Below are positions 25,901 to 38,700 of a stretch of 53,549 bases of DNA, in pieces. Made by a program: the position numbers and the translations under genes. Below the pieces are notes generated by a model. That model worked only from the letters and a program-made list of their open reading frames with translations, searched no databases and was not told where the DNA came from. This DNA is from Chloromonas sp. AAM2 (lineage: Eukaryota; Chlorophyta; Chlorophyceae; Chlamydomonadales; Chlamydomonadaceae). The stretch's first letter is position 1; every line of letters starts with the position of its first letter. The stretch covers positions 72,257 to 125,805 of the forward strand of contig QAXH01005521.1 in assembly GCA_004335635.1 (NCBI GenBank), given 5' to 3'.

Positions 25901-28900
25901 GTATTGTATGAATTGTGCCTGCATCCCTGTCGCAGCCATTCTGTGGTCGGATGGTCGCCCGGCCGTTGCAGCCAATTCCACAGGTCGTAAATCCTGTCAA
26001 CCCTTTGCCTCTTTGCAGCGTTTGGTCGCAAGGCCGGGGAGGAGAACCAGGTGTCACAGGACGTCATCAGCAGCTTTGATGCACAGGAGCTCAATGCGGT
26101 GTTCCTGAACTCCGCATCACTTAACAGTGAGGTAAGGGACGTGCAAGGCATGCAAGCAAGAGTGAAGGTCAGGGGGCATATCTGGCTATGTTAGCTGCAG
26201 CATGGGGGTGTGCATCCCTGTTGCATATCCATCAACTCTAGCACGTAGATAATAATCGATGCATCTGCATCTCCATTCCAGGCATCTGCTTAGCCACTCA
26301 GCATGGCTCGCAATGCAGACCATATCCATGCAAAAGCCGAATGCATCTGCATCACCATTCCAGACAACTGGCTAGCCGCTTCAGATATGATTGGCCATTT
26401 CAGCATGGCTTGGAAGGCAGCACACAGCTAAGCAGGAGCTATGTATGGCTCCTTTAGTCAATTGACCTAACTGCAGGGTCGCCAGCAAGGTCAAGAGTGG
26501 GCAGCTTCGGTCATGTTCACAAGCTGTTGGTCTCATCGTGTTGCTTGAGCGCAGGCCGTGGTGTCATTCGTCCGGGCCTTGTGCGCTGTCAGCCATGATG
26601 AGCTAGAAAACGCCAAAGCCCCACGGATATTCAGCCTCACACGGCTAGTGGAGGTGGCGCACTTCAACATGACTCGCATCAGGCAAGTGCTCTAGCTGTG
26701 TTATAACTCGCAGAGGCTATCCCGCTCTGCTTCTGTCATGCTGCACAGTGAGGCTCACCTCAGGGACAAAAGAACTCGAGTCAGTTAGTATGAGTCATAA
26801 AGCAGGAAGCCAGGCATGTCAAATGGTTTGTCCTCATTTTATATTGCCTGTGCAGGCTCGTGTGGAGCAGGATATGGGCTGTGCTGTCAGACTACTTCAT
26901 CCAAGTGGGCTGTCATGCCAACTTACAGGTAGAGGAGGCACGCCAAAGCGCATTTGGGTGTATAGCGGGCATATCCTGTCCACTGAAAGGCCACTGTTGA
27001 TTGCAACTTAGTTGATGTGGGCCAGCTGTTCTAGACCAGCTCATCCACAGTTTACATGCAGGCCTTGAAGCTTGTGTGCGTCCACTCAGCACCCTGGCCT
27101 TGATCTGAAAGCGCTGTCAGTTACTTTGCCCACCCAACTGCTCCTCAGGTTGCCCAGTATGCTGTTGACAGCCTCCGTCAGCTGGCCATCAAGTTCCTCG
27201 AGCGGGACGAACTGGCCAACTACACCTTCCAAAACGACTTCCTTCGACCCTTTGTGGTGGTCATGAGACAGAGCCAGGTGCGTCAGCGGCTAAGGGCAAC
27301 CTGCAAATGAGGAAGCCACCTTAGGTGCAGGGCAATGACTGCAAAAGTTAGGTTCATGCACGAAGCTGACTTGAAGTTTCAAACGATTTGAGGCAGAGAG
27401 GGAGGCGAGCAAGGTTGAGGCAGGGAGTATGGCAACAGCTGTTACAAGACAGTGCAGCCACAACTAACAGACTATTCTCGTGCATAGAATGCAGATATGG
27501 TGCTGCAGGTGCTACAAGCCGGTGTCCTTGACCTCTGATTGTCTTGCAGGCCGTTGAGATTCGGGACTTAATCATCCGGTGTTTGAGTCAGATGGTGCTG
27601 GCACGTGTTGATAACGTCAAGAGTGGATGGAAGTCCATGTTCATGGTGTTCACCACAGCGGCAGGTGGGTATGGCATGTGATGCATGTCCAAGTTAGGAT
27701 CAGCAACGTGGCAAGGGCTGTCAGGAGGGACAGTCCGGGCTTGGGCGAATTTGCAAAGAGGAAGATTGGATGCAAGGCGAGTGGTTGCATGTCGTTTGGC
27801 AGGGAAACTGCAGCGCAGCGCTCTGGCAGCTGTGGTCTTGTAGCTGTGGTGTCCCATTTGATGGCCATGTTGACATGCTTAATCACCCATCTGCTATGTC
27901 ACGTCTATCAGTGTGAATTGCCATTGTCTCAGGAAGACTGGCACTGATAATCATATCATAATCATATTGTGGTCATCATGTGTTAATGTCACCCCTGCTT
28001 GTTTACATGCAGGTGACAAGGAGCCATCCATTGTCAACCTTGCCTTTGACACCATTGAAAAGATTGTCCGGCTTCACTTCAACCACATCACTGAGACCGA
28101 GACCACCACCTTCACAGACTGCGTCAACTGCCTCATAGCCTTCACAAACAACCCACATTCATCCACTGTTGCACTCAACAGCATCGCCTTCTTGAGGTAC
28201 GCGGGCATTTGAGTGAAGGCTAACTCACTGATGGTTTGGTGGCAGGCACACACACGCTGGCAGGCAGACACAAACTGACAGAAGGCTTAGTACGAGTTCC
28301 AACATGATGCTATGATGGTTTGATTGTTTTCGCCTTCCTGCATCGCCTTCGTCTGCTGGTCAGCCTTGTTGCACAGACCATCAGTCACGCTAGCCCATCC
28401 CGCAGCATATTCCCTTCACCAACCACATCTTACACCGTTGACTTTGGCACCTTGTCACATGTTGCTCGCTCAACATCGGTTTTTACAATCATTCATACGA
28501 CAGTTTGCCACCTTGTTCTTGTCTTCAGGTTCTGTGCTGTAAAGCTCGCGGAGGGCGCCATAGGCGACGTGAACGCCTTGCCCGAGGGCCTAGCGGGCCG
28601 GGTCCCGCCCCTGCACAACCTCAGGGTGGTGGCACTGGACACACTGCCTGAATCAGCTTCGTACAACCAGCTGCCTTACGTTCATGAGCCTGAGCAGGTG
28701 AGTTGACAAATGGATGGCGACTGTGCGAGGAGAAGTCAGATGGAACAGCCAGATCACACTGTGGGAGGTTCAGTGTGCTGGGTGGCGAGGGAGCATGGAG
28801 AGGACGCGCTGCTAACTGAAACAAAGACGGGCAGGAGTGATGCATGGATGGAGCCTGCACGAGGCCAGGTCAGATGCAGGCGAGATGGTCAGCGTGGTGG

Positions 28901-31900
28901 AGATGTCACTGCCAACTAGAATGATAAAGCTCCGGGGCTCTGATTATGGCTAAGGGCAGAGTGGGCGTAGCAACCAGCACTGGCAGTGTTTATAGCCGAG
29001 GTTGAGTCAGATTGGTGCGTCGCTAAGAGTTGGGAGCAGAGCGTGGGAGTTGGACGCATGCTTTCACATCAGCATGAGCGTGATGGCCTGCTTATGCATT
29101 TGAGGGCCTTGTACATGGCTCTGGTCCACCACATGTTATCATGCTCAGCAGCAAGTGCCATTTGAGGGCATGTTGCTCCCTAGGTCCGTCCGATCACCTG
29201 CCTTGTACAGAATAGCTTCTCGTCTGCAGCATTGCAGGCTGTGGTTAGATTCTGCTCATCCTGCTCACCAACAAGTGCCACTTCGGCAGTCTGCTCACTA
29301 GACCTGATTATCGGCTTTGTACAGGAGAGCATACCTACCACCAACTTCACGGATGGCCTGGTATCACCGGCAGCTGAAGTGGCAGCCAGGCAAGCCAACC
29401 TGTCCCTGGCAGCTCGTACAAGCGGAGCCCAAGCCCAAACACAAGCACAAGCAGAAAACCCTGCGCCAGGGGAAGGAGAGCAGGGGCAGACGCAGCAACC
29501 GATCGCCGACGATGGGACAGGTCAGAGCAACCGGCAGACGCAGTCAGGGCCAAGCTCAGCACTGGAGAGGGTGGCGTTGAGAAGCAAAAGGTAAGCCAAC
29601 ATGCACGTGCACACACTCCTGGGAGGTGACTCTGCATTGTAGTGGTCCAAACTTGAGGACAGCCCCTTGTAACTAGCTTTGACAGGATGCGGCTGCATGT
29701 CCACGCTGTTTGTGACCAGAGACAACAACAGAGGTTTGCCTCTCCTTCAAATCGTACACCTGCCGTGGTCTGCAGCCAACAATTGGCACAGGTTGCCCTT
29801 TCTTTGAGGTTTTGACGTGAAGGCAGATCCATGCCGCGGTTGTCCTCGCATGACCATTCACGAGCCATGTGTTTGGTTGTGTGACTTAGCGCCTCTGACC
29901 AATCTTTGACTGGATTTGAATATGTGTCCACGCTGCTTGTGACCAGTACAACTTGTTAGCACAGATTGTCGTCACAAAGCTGCCAGTGCATATCGTTAGC
30001 ACGTGATGAAACCAAAGAAAGCAGTGGACGCAACAGTCAAGCAAACAAATAGTGCAGTGAAAACAGAACACTCACGTGCTATGCGGTTGCTTTTGTGCTG
30101 TGCAGCGCTGCCTCCGAGCGGTCGAGTACTGGAGGTCATGCACGGGAGGGAGGGCTGCGGTTCGTGGACCGGGACGAACACGTGTACTTCTGGTTCCCCT
30201 TGCTGGCTGGGCTGTCGGAGCTGACCTTTGATCCAAGGTACGACGGAGCAGAGAACGTACATGGTGACCTTGGGCTGGAACATCATAGTGATTATACGTA
30301 TGGGCAACGATGACTTCAATGCCACGTTGACTTGCCATCAGTCACCAATCTACACATACGATTCATGAGACACTCCAAGTGCGTTCTGTGAGTCCATTGA
30401 CCTTGGCGTTGAGCTCTCCCTCCACCCTTGTGCTCCCTGCCTTGCAGAGATCAGATACGCAACAGTGCGTTGGAGGTGCTCTTTGACACCCTCAAGGCGC
30501 ATGGGGGCACGTTTGCAGCCTCTTTTTGGCGGAGGGTGTTTGACAGCGTGCTCATGCCTATCTTTGACCACGTGCGGGCTGAGGTGAGGGATGGCTGGCA
30601 AGCTCATATTCAAGAAGAATGTTCTTCAAATGACCCTTAACGGCAGCATGGATTTTGGCAGCATTTTCATGCAGCCCTGTGCGTGTTCAGTCCATGTGAA
30701 CAATCAGACTTGCTTTGGTGGATATGAATTGATATTGCACTTGACAGTCCTGGGTCTGAATAGCCAGGTTTATTGGCAGAGTTAGACGGATATGCCTGTT
30801 TGGCTTTTGATTGACGATTACATGCATGGCAAGATCAGAAGATCAGTGCTGACTGGATGGATGTGTGTGTTTGGTCGCAGGTCACTGACACAACCACTTT
30901 CACAAGCGAAAAGAAGCGTGAAAAGGAGGACTACTGGTTGTATGAGACCTGCAAACGGTGTCTACAGCACCTTATAGATGTCTTTGTTACGGTATGTATG
31001 CGTTCGGTATCTGTTAGCGTGCACGTCCTTAGGCCAGTGGTAACCTTGAGCCCATCATGATCATCATGCACTGCCCAACCATCCATGCACTGGCTTGGAG
31101 GCGTTCAAGCAGCACCATCATTTGTCATGAGGTCATGGTCAACTGACATTTGCATGCCCAGGTGTTGCGTACGTCATGATGACATTTGCATACCCAGGTG
31201 TTGCCTACTCGGCCATGCTTGGACTCACACAGGCACAAGTGTAGCATTCACCAGCCAGAGTAGCACGTTTTCTTTCTTCGTTTCTCGTTCATCTGCCTGT
31301 TCTGTCACCTTCACTTCTTGTCTCCCCTTTCCTGTTGCAGTTTTACGACGAGACATCGGGGCTTCTTCCGCAGTTACTGCAGCTCCTAGCGGGCTTCATC
31401 AACCGCACCCACCAGAGCCTGGCAGCAGGCGGCGTGTATGCACTCGCACACTTGACCAACAGCGCAGCCGAGCGCCTCAACCCAGAAGCCTGGGAAGCCA
31501 TCACGTCATTCCTGCTCACAATAGCACAGGCAAGTGAGGCGACTCGCGCATGGTGGCCCCGGGCACCTGCATCCTTCATGCGTCGCACGTTGACCAACCA
31601 AGAACAGAATGTAGCTCCGGTTTCTTGCTGGTTGCCTCAGGCTGCACTATCCTTCTCTCCTCATCAAGAACAGGATGCAACTTTGAGGATGCACGCTCAT
31701 ATTATCCCTCGTGCTATGTATCTGTCCTGGCCACCAGTATCCTGCATAGACACTTGGCGTGAGAGTCAGTTTGTGCATCCATTGTTACAAGGTGGGGTTG
31801 CAGTTGCAGTTGATCAACTGATTGGCGATGAGAGATTTCATTCGTCATGCAGGAAACAGCACCCAACGCATTGGAACTAGTCACGCCACCCAGCCGACCA

Positions 31901-34411
31901 GCAGCCAACGTGACCTCCGTCACCAGCTCCAGCCAGCCACAGCAGCCGGAGCCAGTTGCAGCTGCACCCAGCACCAGTGCAGAGCAGCAGGACGCCGGCT
32001 CCACAGCCAGCACCAGCAAACCGGCAGCTAACACTAGCGGTACCAACGGCTGGATAACCGGCAGCGGAGGTGGTGGCGGCGGGGCAGGGTACAGCTTGCG
32101 GGAGGGTATCGGCGCTCGAAGGTTGACTAAGTTTCGTAGCCAGTCCACCGTTCAGTTGCTGCTGGTGCAGAGCTGCTCTGACATATATGCCAAGCAGTGC
32201 GCGCACATGCCTACGGCAGCTGTGACGGCACTGATGCGAGCGTTGGATTGGATTGCGGGGCATGCACGCATGACGGACTCGGACACAGCACTGCGCAAGC
32301 GATTAGCGATGCAGCAGGCAGAGGATAAGGTAGGAAATGTGACAAGGCCGGGGTTGACAGAGTTCGAATAGGGTATGACCAGGCTGAGGTAGTGGATTGG
32401 GGCTTGTTAGCGGGAGGAGGAAGGATCGGAGCCAGGTGTACAAAGTAACCAGGGACAGAAGCAATTGAATGGATTTCCAGAATCAAATTTGAAACCACGC
32501 AGGTGGTGAGAGAAAGGGCAGACAAAATGAGACGAACAGTGACTGGGGAGCAAACCTGGTCAAACGTATCCGTACAATCCACGTGCTCCTTCTGTGCCTG
32601 TCCACCATGCCCATACAACACGTATAGACACCAGCACCTGCCTGCGCTATTACTCCCCAACACCACAGCAGCAAAGGAGATAGCACTAGGCCGAACCTGC
32701 AAGGTCAGCCTAGGAAAAGCCAAGTGATGCATTACCCGGCTGTAGAACAATGTTGATCTGTGTGCCCTGCCTGTGTTGGTGCAGGTTGCAGACGACCGAG
32801 TCGTGTTCGACCCTCCTCTCCTGCGGTTAGAAACCGAAGCAGCCCACGCCTACCTCTCAGTGCTCATGCACGTGTTCGCGTACAGCAAAGATCTTTCGGC
32901 TCGTTCTGAAGCAGCATCCCGAATGGTGGAGCTCTGCCGTGCCACATTGTCTCGTTTTGCTCTTGGCATGGACCCAACTAGGGTTCAGCCCGATCAGCAG
33001 TACATGTCAGACGCACGAGCTAAGCACCAGCAGTTACAAGCGGCAGCGTTGGTTGCAGCAGAGGCGGCGGCAGCTAACGGTTCCCGTGGCAGCGGAGGGA
33101 TGCTGGGAGGCATCAACCTTGGCAACGTTAACATAGGCGGTGTCAACATCATAGGTGCGCAAAGAACAGCTGTCTGTGGACCCTTCACAGCACCATATGT
33201 AGGCCCTACTACGCCACATGAGGTTTGTTCTGGCTTATTGATTGCAAATGGGACACAATTCAAACTGTGGTTGGCTTTCCTGCTCCATGTCAAATCTCTT
33301 GCTTCTGTGGACACCTTGCATAGTAGACTGACGTTAAATATTATACCACGCTACGCGCTGTGAAGTGGGGCTGAGCTATGCAAGCTATGCAAGAAAACAC
33401 GCAAAGGAGATGTTGCTTTTCAGTGCTTGTAAACACGTTTGAGATCTTTTCACAACACGCTCATGACTGTGTTTGCTGCAGGAGGTGGCAGTGGCAGTAA
33501 GTCAGCGGAGGCCCAGCGGCGGGCCGCACAATACGCGGCAGCTGTCGCAGCGGCCACCCTCGGGCGCACAGCTGACCGGAAGAGCATCATCGTGGGCCGC
33601 ACGTCCGCGGGCATGCTCGTGCTCATGGCAGCGCCTTCGGTGGAGTATGCGCCATTTACACCGCTCGTCAACTCAACACTAGTAAGTCGTCGTCGTCATC
33701 ATTACATAGCTTGCCATGGCTCAAGCCACGGTAATGCAGTTTGACGCAACACCTCTTCAAGGATTACGTGCCTGACTGATATGTCACGTGATACTTTAGT
33801 ACCAGGCTATTTGCAAGGCCAGGGCTGATTCAACGCGGTTGCATGCATTGGTGTAGCCAGTAGTAGTTTGCTAGTTGAATGAACTAGTTCAGTGCAACCC
33901 ACTGCGTCTAACTGGGTTGCTGAACATGCTTTGTTTGCAAGAACTCTGTTGTTGCACAAACCTTCAGGAGTGCAATTGAGTGGTAGACACATCCTTGTGC
34001 GCACACACCTCACACATTCTTGGTCTGCAAACATTCTGGTTAGGATGGCATGTGAGTTGGTGTTGTTCATGTGTGGACACTCAAATCATGATGGAACGTG
34101 GGTTGACGTTGGTGCAGGCTGCAGTGTCCGCCTTTGATGATGCGACTTTCCGCTCGCACCTACACGAGTTCTTCCCCCTGATGACATCGCTCATTGGCGT
34201 GGAATACGCGCCAGCCGAGGTGCTACGTGCCCTAGCTGATCTCTTTGCACGGCGCGTGGGGCCCATTGTAGGGGTGGCAAGGGCCGAGGCGGCTGCAGAA
34301 ATGGCAGCAGCCGCTGCGGCCGCCAGATCTCAGGCAGAGCAGCACGTCAGCCATGTGCAGACCCAAGCACAGCAGCTGCAGCAGCAGGCAGGCGGGCAAG
34401 TAGGGGCATGA
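13983..34411 (+). CDS. BIG: BIG-type Sec7 ARF guanine-nucleotide exchange factor (large ARF-GEF)
   Basis: Catalyses GDP/GTP exchange on ARF GTPases at the trans-Golgi/endosome for vesicle coat recruitment. About 38 exons join in frame and give roughly 2,300 residues, longer than plant BIGs (about 1,700-1,900) because of Ala/Gln-rich inserts. Exons: 13983-14673, about 14751-14893 (3' edge unsure), 15045-15214, 15614-15757, 16196-16285, 16662-16779, 17175-17478, 17876-18029, 18438-18655, 18845-18995, 19253-19374, 19715-20026, 20458-20534, 20798-20940, 21349-21523, 21815-21941, 22365-22441, 23095-23217, 23530-23646, 24291-24448, 24884-25031, 25487-25580, 26019-26131, 26555-26682, 26856-26928, 27149-27277, 27550-27664, 28013-28195, 28529-28697, 29325-29590, 30106-30237, 30448-30583, 30881-30991, 31341-31529, 31853-32329, 32785-33154, 33482-33681, 34118-34411. 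Domains in order: DCB ([10 protein letters not shown]), HUS with box VNYDCD, Sec7 (20458-21941; catalytic Glu in [18 protein letters not shown]), then HDS repeats ([28 protein letters not shown]). The ATG at 13983 begins a typical DCB start ([18 protein letters not shown]). Residues YS, D and M predict brefeldin A sensitivity. Two introns start with GC. Confidence 0.95.
23759..23811. repeat. 26-bp direct duplication in a BIG intron
   Basis: A 26-bp segment beginning GGCTCATTACATGTGACTG is repeated directly in the intron after the exon ending at 23646. No function is visible. Confidence 0.8.
26246..26425. repeat. Diverged direct repeat (about 80 bp) in a BIG intron
   Basis: Two related segments share ATGCATCTGCATC, CCATTCCAG, TTAGCC/CTAGCC and CAGCATGGCT in the same order. 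They begin about 26256 and 26340, inside the intron between the exons ending at 26131 and starting at 26555. This is probably an old tandem duplication. Confidence 0.55.
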
Positions 34412-34442
34412 GCGAGCACATGGCTGCGGACATACCACCGAA

Positions 34443-34447
34443 TGTAA
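34443..34447 (+). terminator. Candidate TGTAA polyadenylation signal for BIG
   Basis: TGTAA lies 32 nt after the BIG stop codon, which is rather close. A second TGTAA at about 35043 would give a 3' UTR of more usual algal length. Transcript data would be needed to choose. Confidence 0.3.
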
Positions 34448-35187
34448 GCTGCCTCGGTTCTCAATCACAAGGGCACGTGAAGGGGGCTTTGCCCTGTAGC
34501 TGCAGACAGTCCTGTGAAGGATCAGGGGGTTGTACCGAGAGTTGCTCGGGGTTGATGAGGAGTTCTTCCTGGGCCTTACACTGCATATACCAACATGTTT
34601 GGAAGTCAAGAGTGCTCTTGGTATCGGCCTACCAGAGCCATCTCACAGCCACTGACTCTTGGAACCTAGTACACAGGGCCTGACATGATATGTTAACCCA
34701 GGCGGATGTGCTGATTGGGAGGCAGGTATCTGTCTAACCCAGACGATTTGCTGCCTTTTTGCTTGTTTGCATTAGGCGAACTCTTGAACCGAGCTTGCTG
34801 GCTGTCACTGACAATCACAATCTCTGCCTGACATATCACAAAAAGTGATATAGAAGATTTGCATCGTGGGTATGATACGGGCCTTTGGCTGTGGATTATG
34901 TGTCTCATGACATTGATGTGCTGAATGTAGGTTATTTGGGCAAAGCATTGTCTGGTATACATGGTGAAGATTCGTGTTCTTCTAACCCCTGGTTCTTTTG
35001 TGCTGTATCAGGCAGACCTGCAAAGCTGCCTAGCTGGTGCATTGTAAGGATATGACTGTTCAGGCTGAGAAGGATTGCATCTCATTTTCACGCTGGATTC
35101 CGCATTGCACAGGATGGATGGTACGTGTGCATCAGTCAGTGAAGGGGATCCATGGAATCAGAGGACCATTATGGAATCGCAAATCGG

Positions 35188-35260
35188 TCCATGCAGTGGG
35201 CAGGTACTGGAATCACTCCATGCAGTGGGCAGGTACTGGAATCACTCCATGCAGTGGGCA
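35188..35260. repeat. 29-bp tandem repeat, left arm of a long inverted pair
   Basis: A 29-bp unit beginning TCCATGCAGTGGGCAGGTAC starts at 35188, 35217 and (partial) 35246. The same unit occurs in inverted orientation at 38701-38757. Similarity between the two loci extends outward of the repeat (GCAAATC and the CATYATGG block). Confidence 0.85.
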
Positions 35261-35853
35261 GTATCTGAAGTAGGGCTTCGCGGTGGGTAATATGGCTAGA
35301 TCGTGATCCCATGGGTCACTTGCAGGCTGTTGGAAGAGGACTGGCAGCTGCCACTCCGCTCGCCTCTAAACCGGTGGGTGGGCAACATAGCTGCATTGTG
35401 CGGTGCTGAATGCTCCCCATGCGGCCACAGACCCTGAATGTTGTGATGAGAGCATGAAAAAAGAATATAATGGGAGACTCCAATCATTTATTCGAGCTTT
35501 CGAGGCTGTCCACGAAAGCACAACATTCAAACACAGACGCAGTGAGAATCTCGACTGGAATGTTTCAAATTCATTTGGAATTAAATTCAGGACGTTTCAA
35601 TCCCCTCTTTACATCCTACAGTAATCCCCTCCTTACATCCTAGGTTACACACTAAGCAGGCTTGGCAGCACGCACCTAAACTGGGGTTTTTGGCGTGTAT
35701 GGGGGTGATCATGCTCTGCACAACTCTCTCACAATTTGATTGGTATAAAGGCTTGGAAAAACAAAGTACGGACCAAACAAAGGTACAAATTGTGAAGTGC
35801 GAAGGTGGAGCAAGACGGTCGCAGTGACTAGCATCTCGACCGTGGGGGTAAAT

Positions 35854-36010
35854 AAGAGCCTGTCAGAGCTTGTCGCAGACCCCGTTTGGCACTGTTTGAC
35901 ACTTTCAGAGCCTGTCGCAGAGCCTGTCAGAGCTTGTCGCAGACCCCGTTTGGCACTGTTTGACACTTTCAGAGCCTGTCGCAGAGCCTGTCAGAGCTTC
36001 TCGCAGACAC
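35854..36010. repeat. 64-bp satellite repeat, two and a half copies
   Basis: Units of 64 bp start at 35854, 35918 and 35982. Each holds nested shorter repeats of AGAGCYTGTC, followed by a block containing CCCCGTTTGGCACTG. The last unit decays after CTCGCAGACACCG. The nested structure suggests repeated slippage or unequal exchange. Confidence 0.85.
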
Positions 36011-37454
36011 CGTTGACACTGTCCTTTGACACCGCCGAAAGAAGGTACCGGCAAGGCGTCAAGGGCAAGGGCTGCAAGATCGCTTGAGTGCGGCATGTCC
36101 TTATGGGCCATGCAGTAATATAATGTGGCAAAACAATTTCGTAAACAGTTTTGAATCTTGGCTTTTCATGATGGCAGTTTTATTCTTTGTTCCATTTACT
36201 TTAATTACACGTGTATGCATCAGGTATAGACGCGTGGTTGTTCCATCACACATGATGTGCACGCTGTTGCCAGCCTTTCTTGACCGGTGACTGGTTTACA
36301 AGGGTGTCAGCAGTCTGTCCGTGCCTGCATCAAATATGCCACAACACGTGCCTGCCGCCGCGAACCATCCTGTCATGCCACAACACGTACCTGATGTCGC
36401 CAATTGTTTTGTTAGCATGACTAGGCACAGCTAGGTCAGCCAGAGCAACCGCACTGGCATCACTGCGCTTTTGTTGCTGCTTGGGGGTGGTCAGCAATGA
36501 TCTTGATCATCTGCTGTACGTGCAGACACAGACGCTATCGTGAAGGAGGTGATGGCCCGTCTGAGCTTGCTGCCGTCACGCACTGCTGGGAGCTCAGGAC
36601 GTTCATCTGCCGCAAGGTCAGGTGACACGAGGGCAGCCAGGTTCTGCACAAGCACTTGCTACTCCATCGTTTGTGCACACTCCTGGTCTACCGGCCACTG
36701 CGCCTGCTACTAGCAGTCCGAGTGAACAGCCAACTGTCTCCTTGGCAAGGCTGTGTGAAGGAGGAGGTATGAAAAGCTACCACTACTCAACGCTCACAGC
36801 GCCAAACAGCCCTGCCAAAGGATGTCAGTTGGCTGAGTCAGTATTGGCTGAGTATTGATGAGCAATGGCTGTCTGCCTGGCGCAGGCGCAAGCTTGTCAA
36901 GCACTCAAGACTTTCCTTGACAACAATCCATGAAGTACCATTGTCAGAACACCAACTACCCCGTCGTCTCTGGCATGGTTTGATGGTCTTCAAAGCCTTT
37001 CACAGTCTTCACATTCAGCATGTGGCAATTTGGCCCCAGACACAGGCTCAGTTGTGTAGCTGGTGCAGGGCTGTTGTGCTTTGATCTTCTTGTTTTCTGA
37101 CCTTGATGATTTTTTTCACTGCAGTTGGTCATGCTGCGAGAGTTTGGATTGTGTTTAGTCGAGCAGTTTGGCATGGCCTCTCTGTAAGCTATTGTACCTT
37201 GGCTTCTCACTCCTGAACCCGAACTGACAAACAGGATGAACCTTGTGCAGCACACGCCAGGAAATGATTATGATGCAGTTGAGAACCTGCCCCTTATATT
37301 CTATGGATGTGTGTCCTCTAATGGAATTGTTGTGGAATAGGGACTCTGGGACTTCTAGGAATAGATCGAGGAAGCCAGCTGTGTTGGTGCGCTGAAACCA
37401 GCCATGTCAACTCAGAAAAGCTCGCCAACTAAGAAAAGCTCTGTAAGCTTTGAT

Positions 37455-38056
37455 TAGAAAAGAAGATGTTTGCCAGTTCTGGGACAATTCTTGTGTCCAG
37501 CACTAGAACCAGCACTTGCTTGCCAAGTGAGGAGAACCCCACGCATGGAAACCCACCCACAATTTAATCTATCATGCCATGAGGTGCTGAGTGATTCCTG
37601 AGCCATTCCTTTGAGAGCTCCTTGATGTCTGGACAGATGGGCGCCGATGGCAGCCGCCCTGTTGCCATATTGTCCAGCACAGCACGGGCATTAGGGTCTA
37701 TCTCGCAATGGGCAACATGTGATCATGGACAACGACCTGCCCATTGCCTGGACGGGAGAGGAACAGAAGCAGCAGCACAGCCTTGCCAGCGCATGCTATG
37801 TGTGTGGGGGTGCTTTTGTGGGTTCAGAAGAAGCGCAGCGCGGTGACATTGTCACTGTGATGGTTGGGGACGCATATCACTGCACTGGCACGGATGGCTT
37901 TGCTGTCCCAGAAGTGGCAATGCAACACGCAGTAAAAACCGCACACACCGCACTATACAAAATCACACTTTACAACTGCAACACCCACCACCAACACTGG
38001 TGCCTGCGATATTCCCAGATATTGTCCCAGAACTGGCAAACTTTCTTTTTTGTGTA
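37455..38056. mobile_element. MITE-like element of about 600 bp with 20-bp perfect terminal inverted repeats
   Basis: The left end has an A-rich leader (AAAAGAAGAT) and then TTTGCCAGTTCTGGGACAAT. The right end carries the exact reverse complement at about 38023-38043, followed by the T-rich complement of the leader. The interval holds a 112-codon plus-strand open frame (37719-38057) that runs into the right end and has no transposase motif I recognise. It is probably a non-autonomous DNA transposon. I did not identify a clean target-site duplication. Confidence 0.6.
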
Positions 38057-38700
38057 GGTACTGTGTGTGATTTTGTGGGTTTGCTTACAGTTGCTCAACT
38101 GGTGCATCACTGGAACCCAGTATGGTACCAGGCAGAGCCAATCTGTTTACAGGCTTGCAAACCAGCCACCCAAACACTGGCAAACCTGGCATTACTGGCG
38201 CAGCAAGTCGGCAACCCACGTGCATCCGGTCACACCAGGCACACCCACCGTAAATGACTCTTCACGCGGACATACCTGCCAAGGGGCCCATGCGACGATG
38301 AAGCTAGCCCTGGTGTTCACGCTCTGCAAGCCTTACATATCCTTAACCATTACATTTACCATTACCCATAAACCTTACATATCCGCTGCGCTTCACCAGG
38401 AATCTGGGCAGCTGACTTTAATTATTATAAGATACCGTATTGTTCACCGAATTTCGGAACCTGATGGTCAGAACGTTACAAATTAGGTTTTTGGCTGTTC
38501 GAGCTTTTCGCTTCTACGACCCTCAGGTCTTCTGCACATTTACGCAGTTGGAACGGTTTTAAAGACCACTGATATTGAGCCGTACAGCACTGGTGTTGGC
38601 ACTGGTGTGCACTAGTTACAGGGTTTGCCTGCAACTAACACCTAGAGCTTGAGCTGCAAGGCAGAGGCTGTTTCTGACCCACTACTTTACAAACCTGGGT

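Noticed and set aside
31714..32148. 144-codon minus-strand open frame
   Set aside because: Antisense shadow of the BIG exon 31853-32329, whose Ala/Ser/Gln-rich codons leave the opposite strand open.
37719..38057. Plus-strand open frame with CYVCGG and later HCTGTDG, suggesting an HNH-type endonuclease fragment
   Set aside because: The spacing and the missing DH.H core do not fit the family, and the frame runs into the terminal repeat of the MITE. It is most likely chance or decayed sequence.
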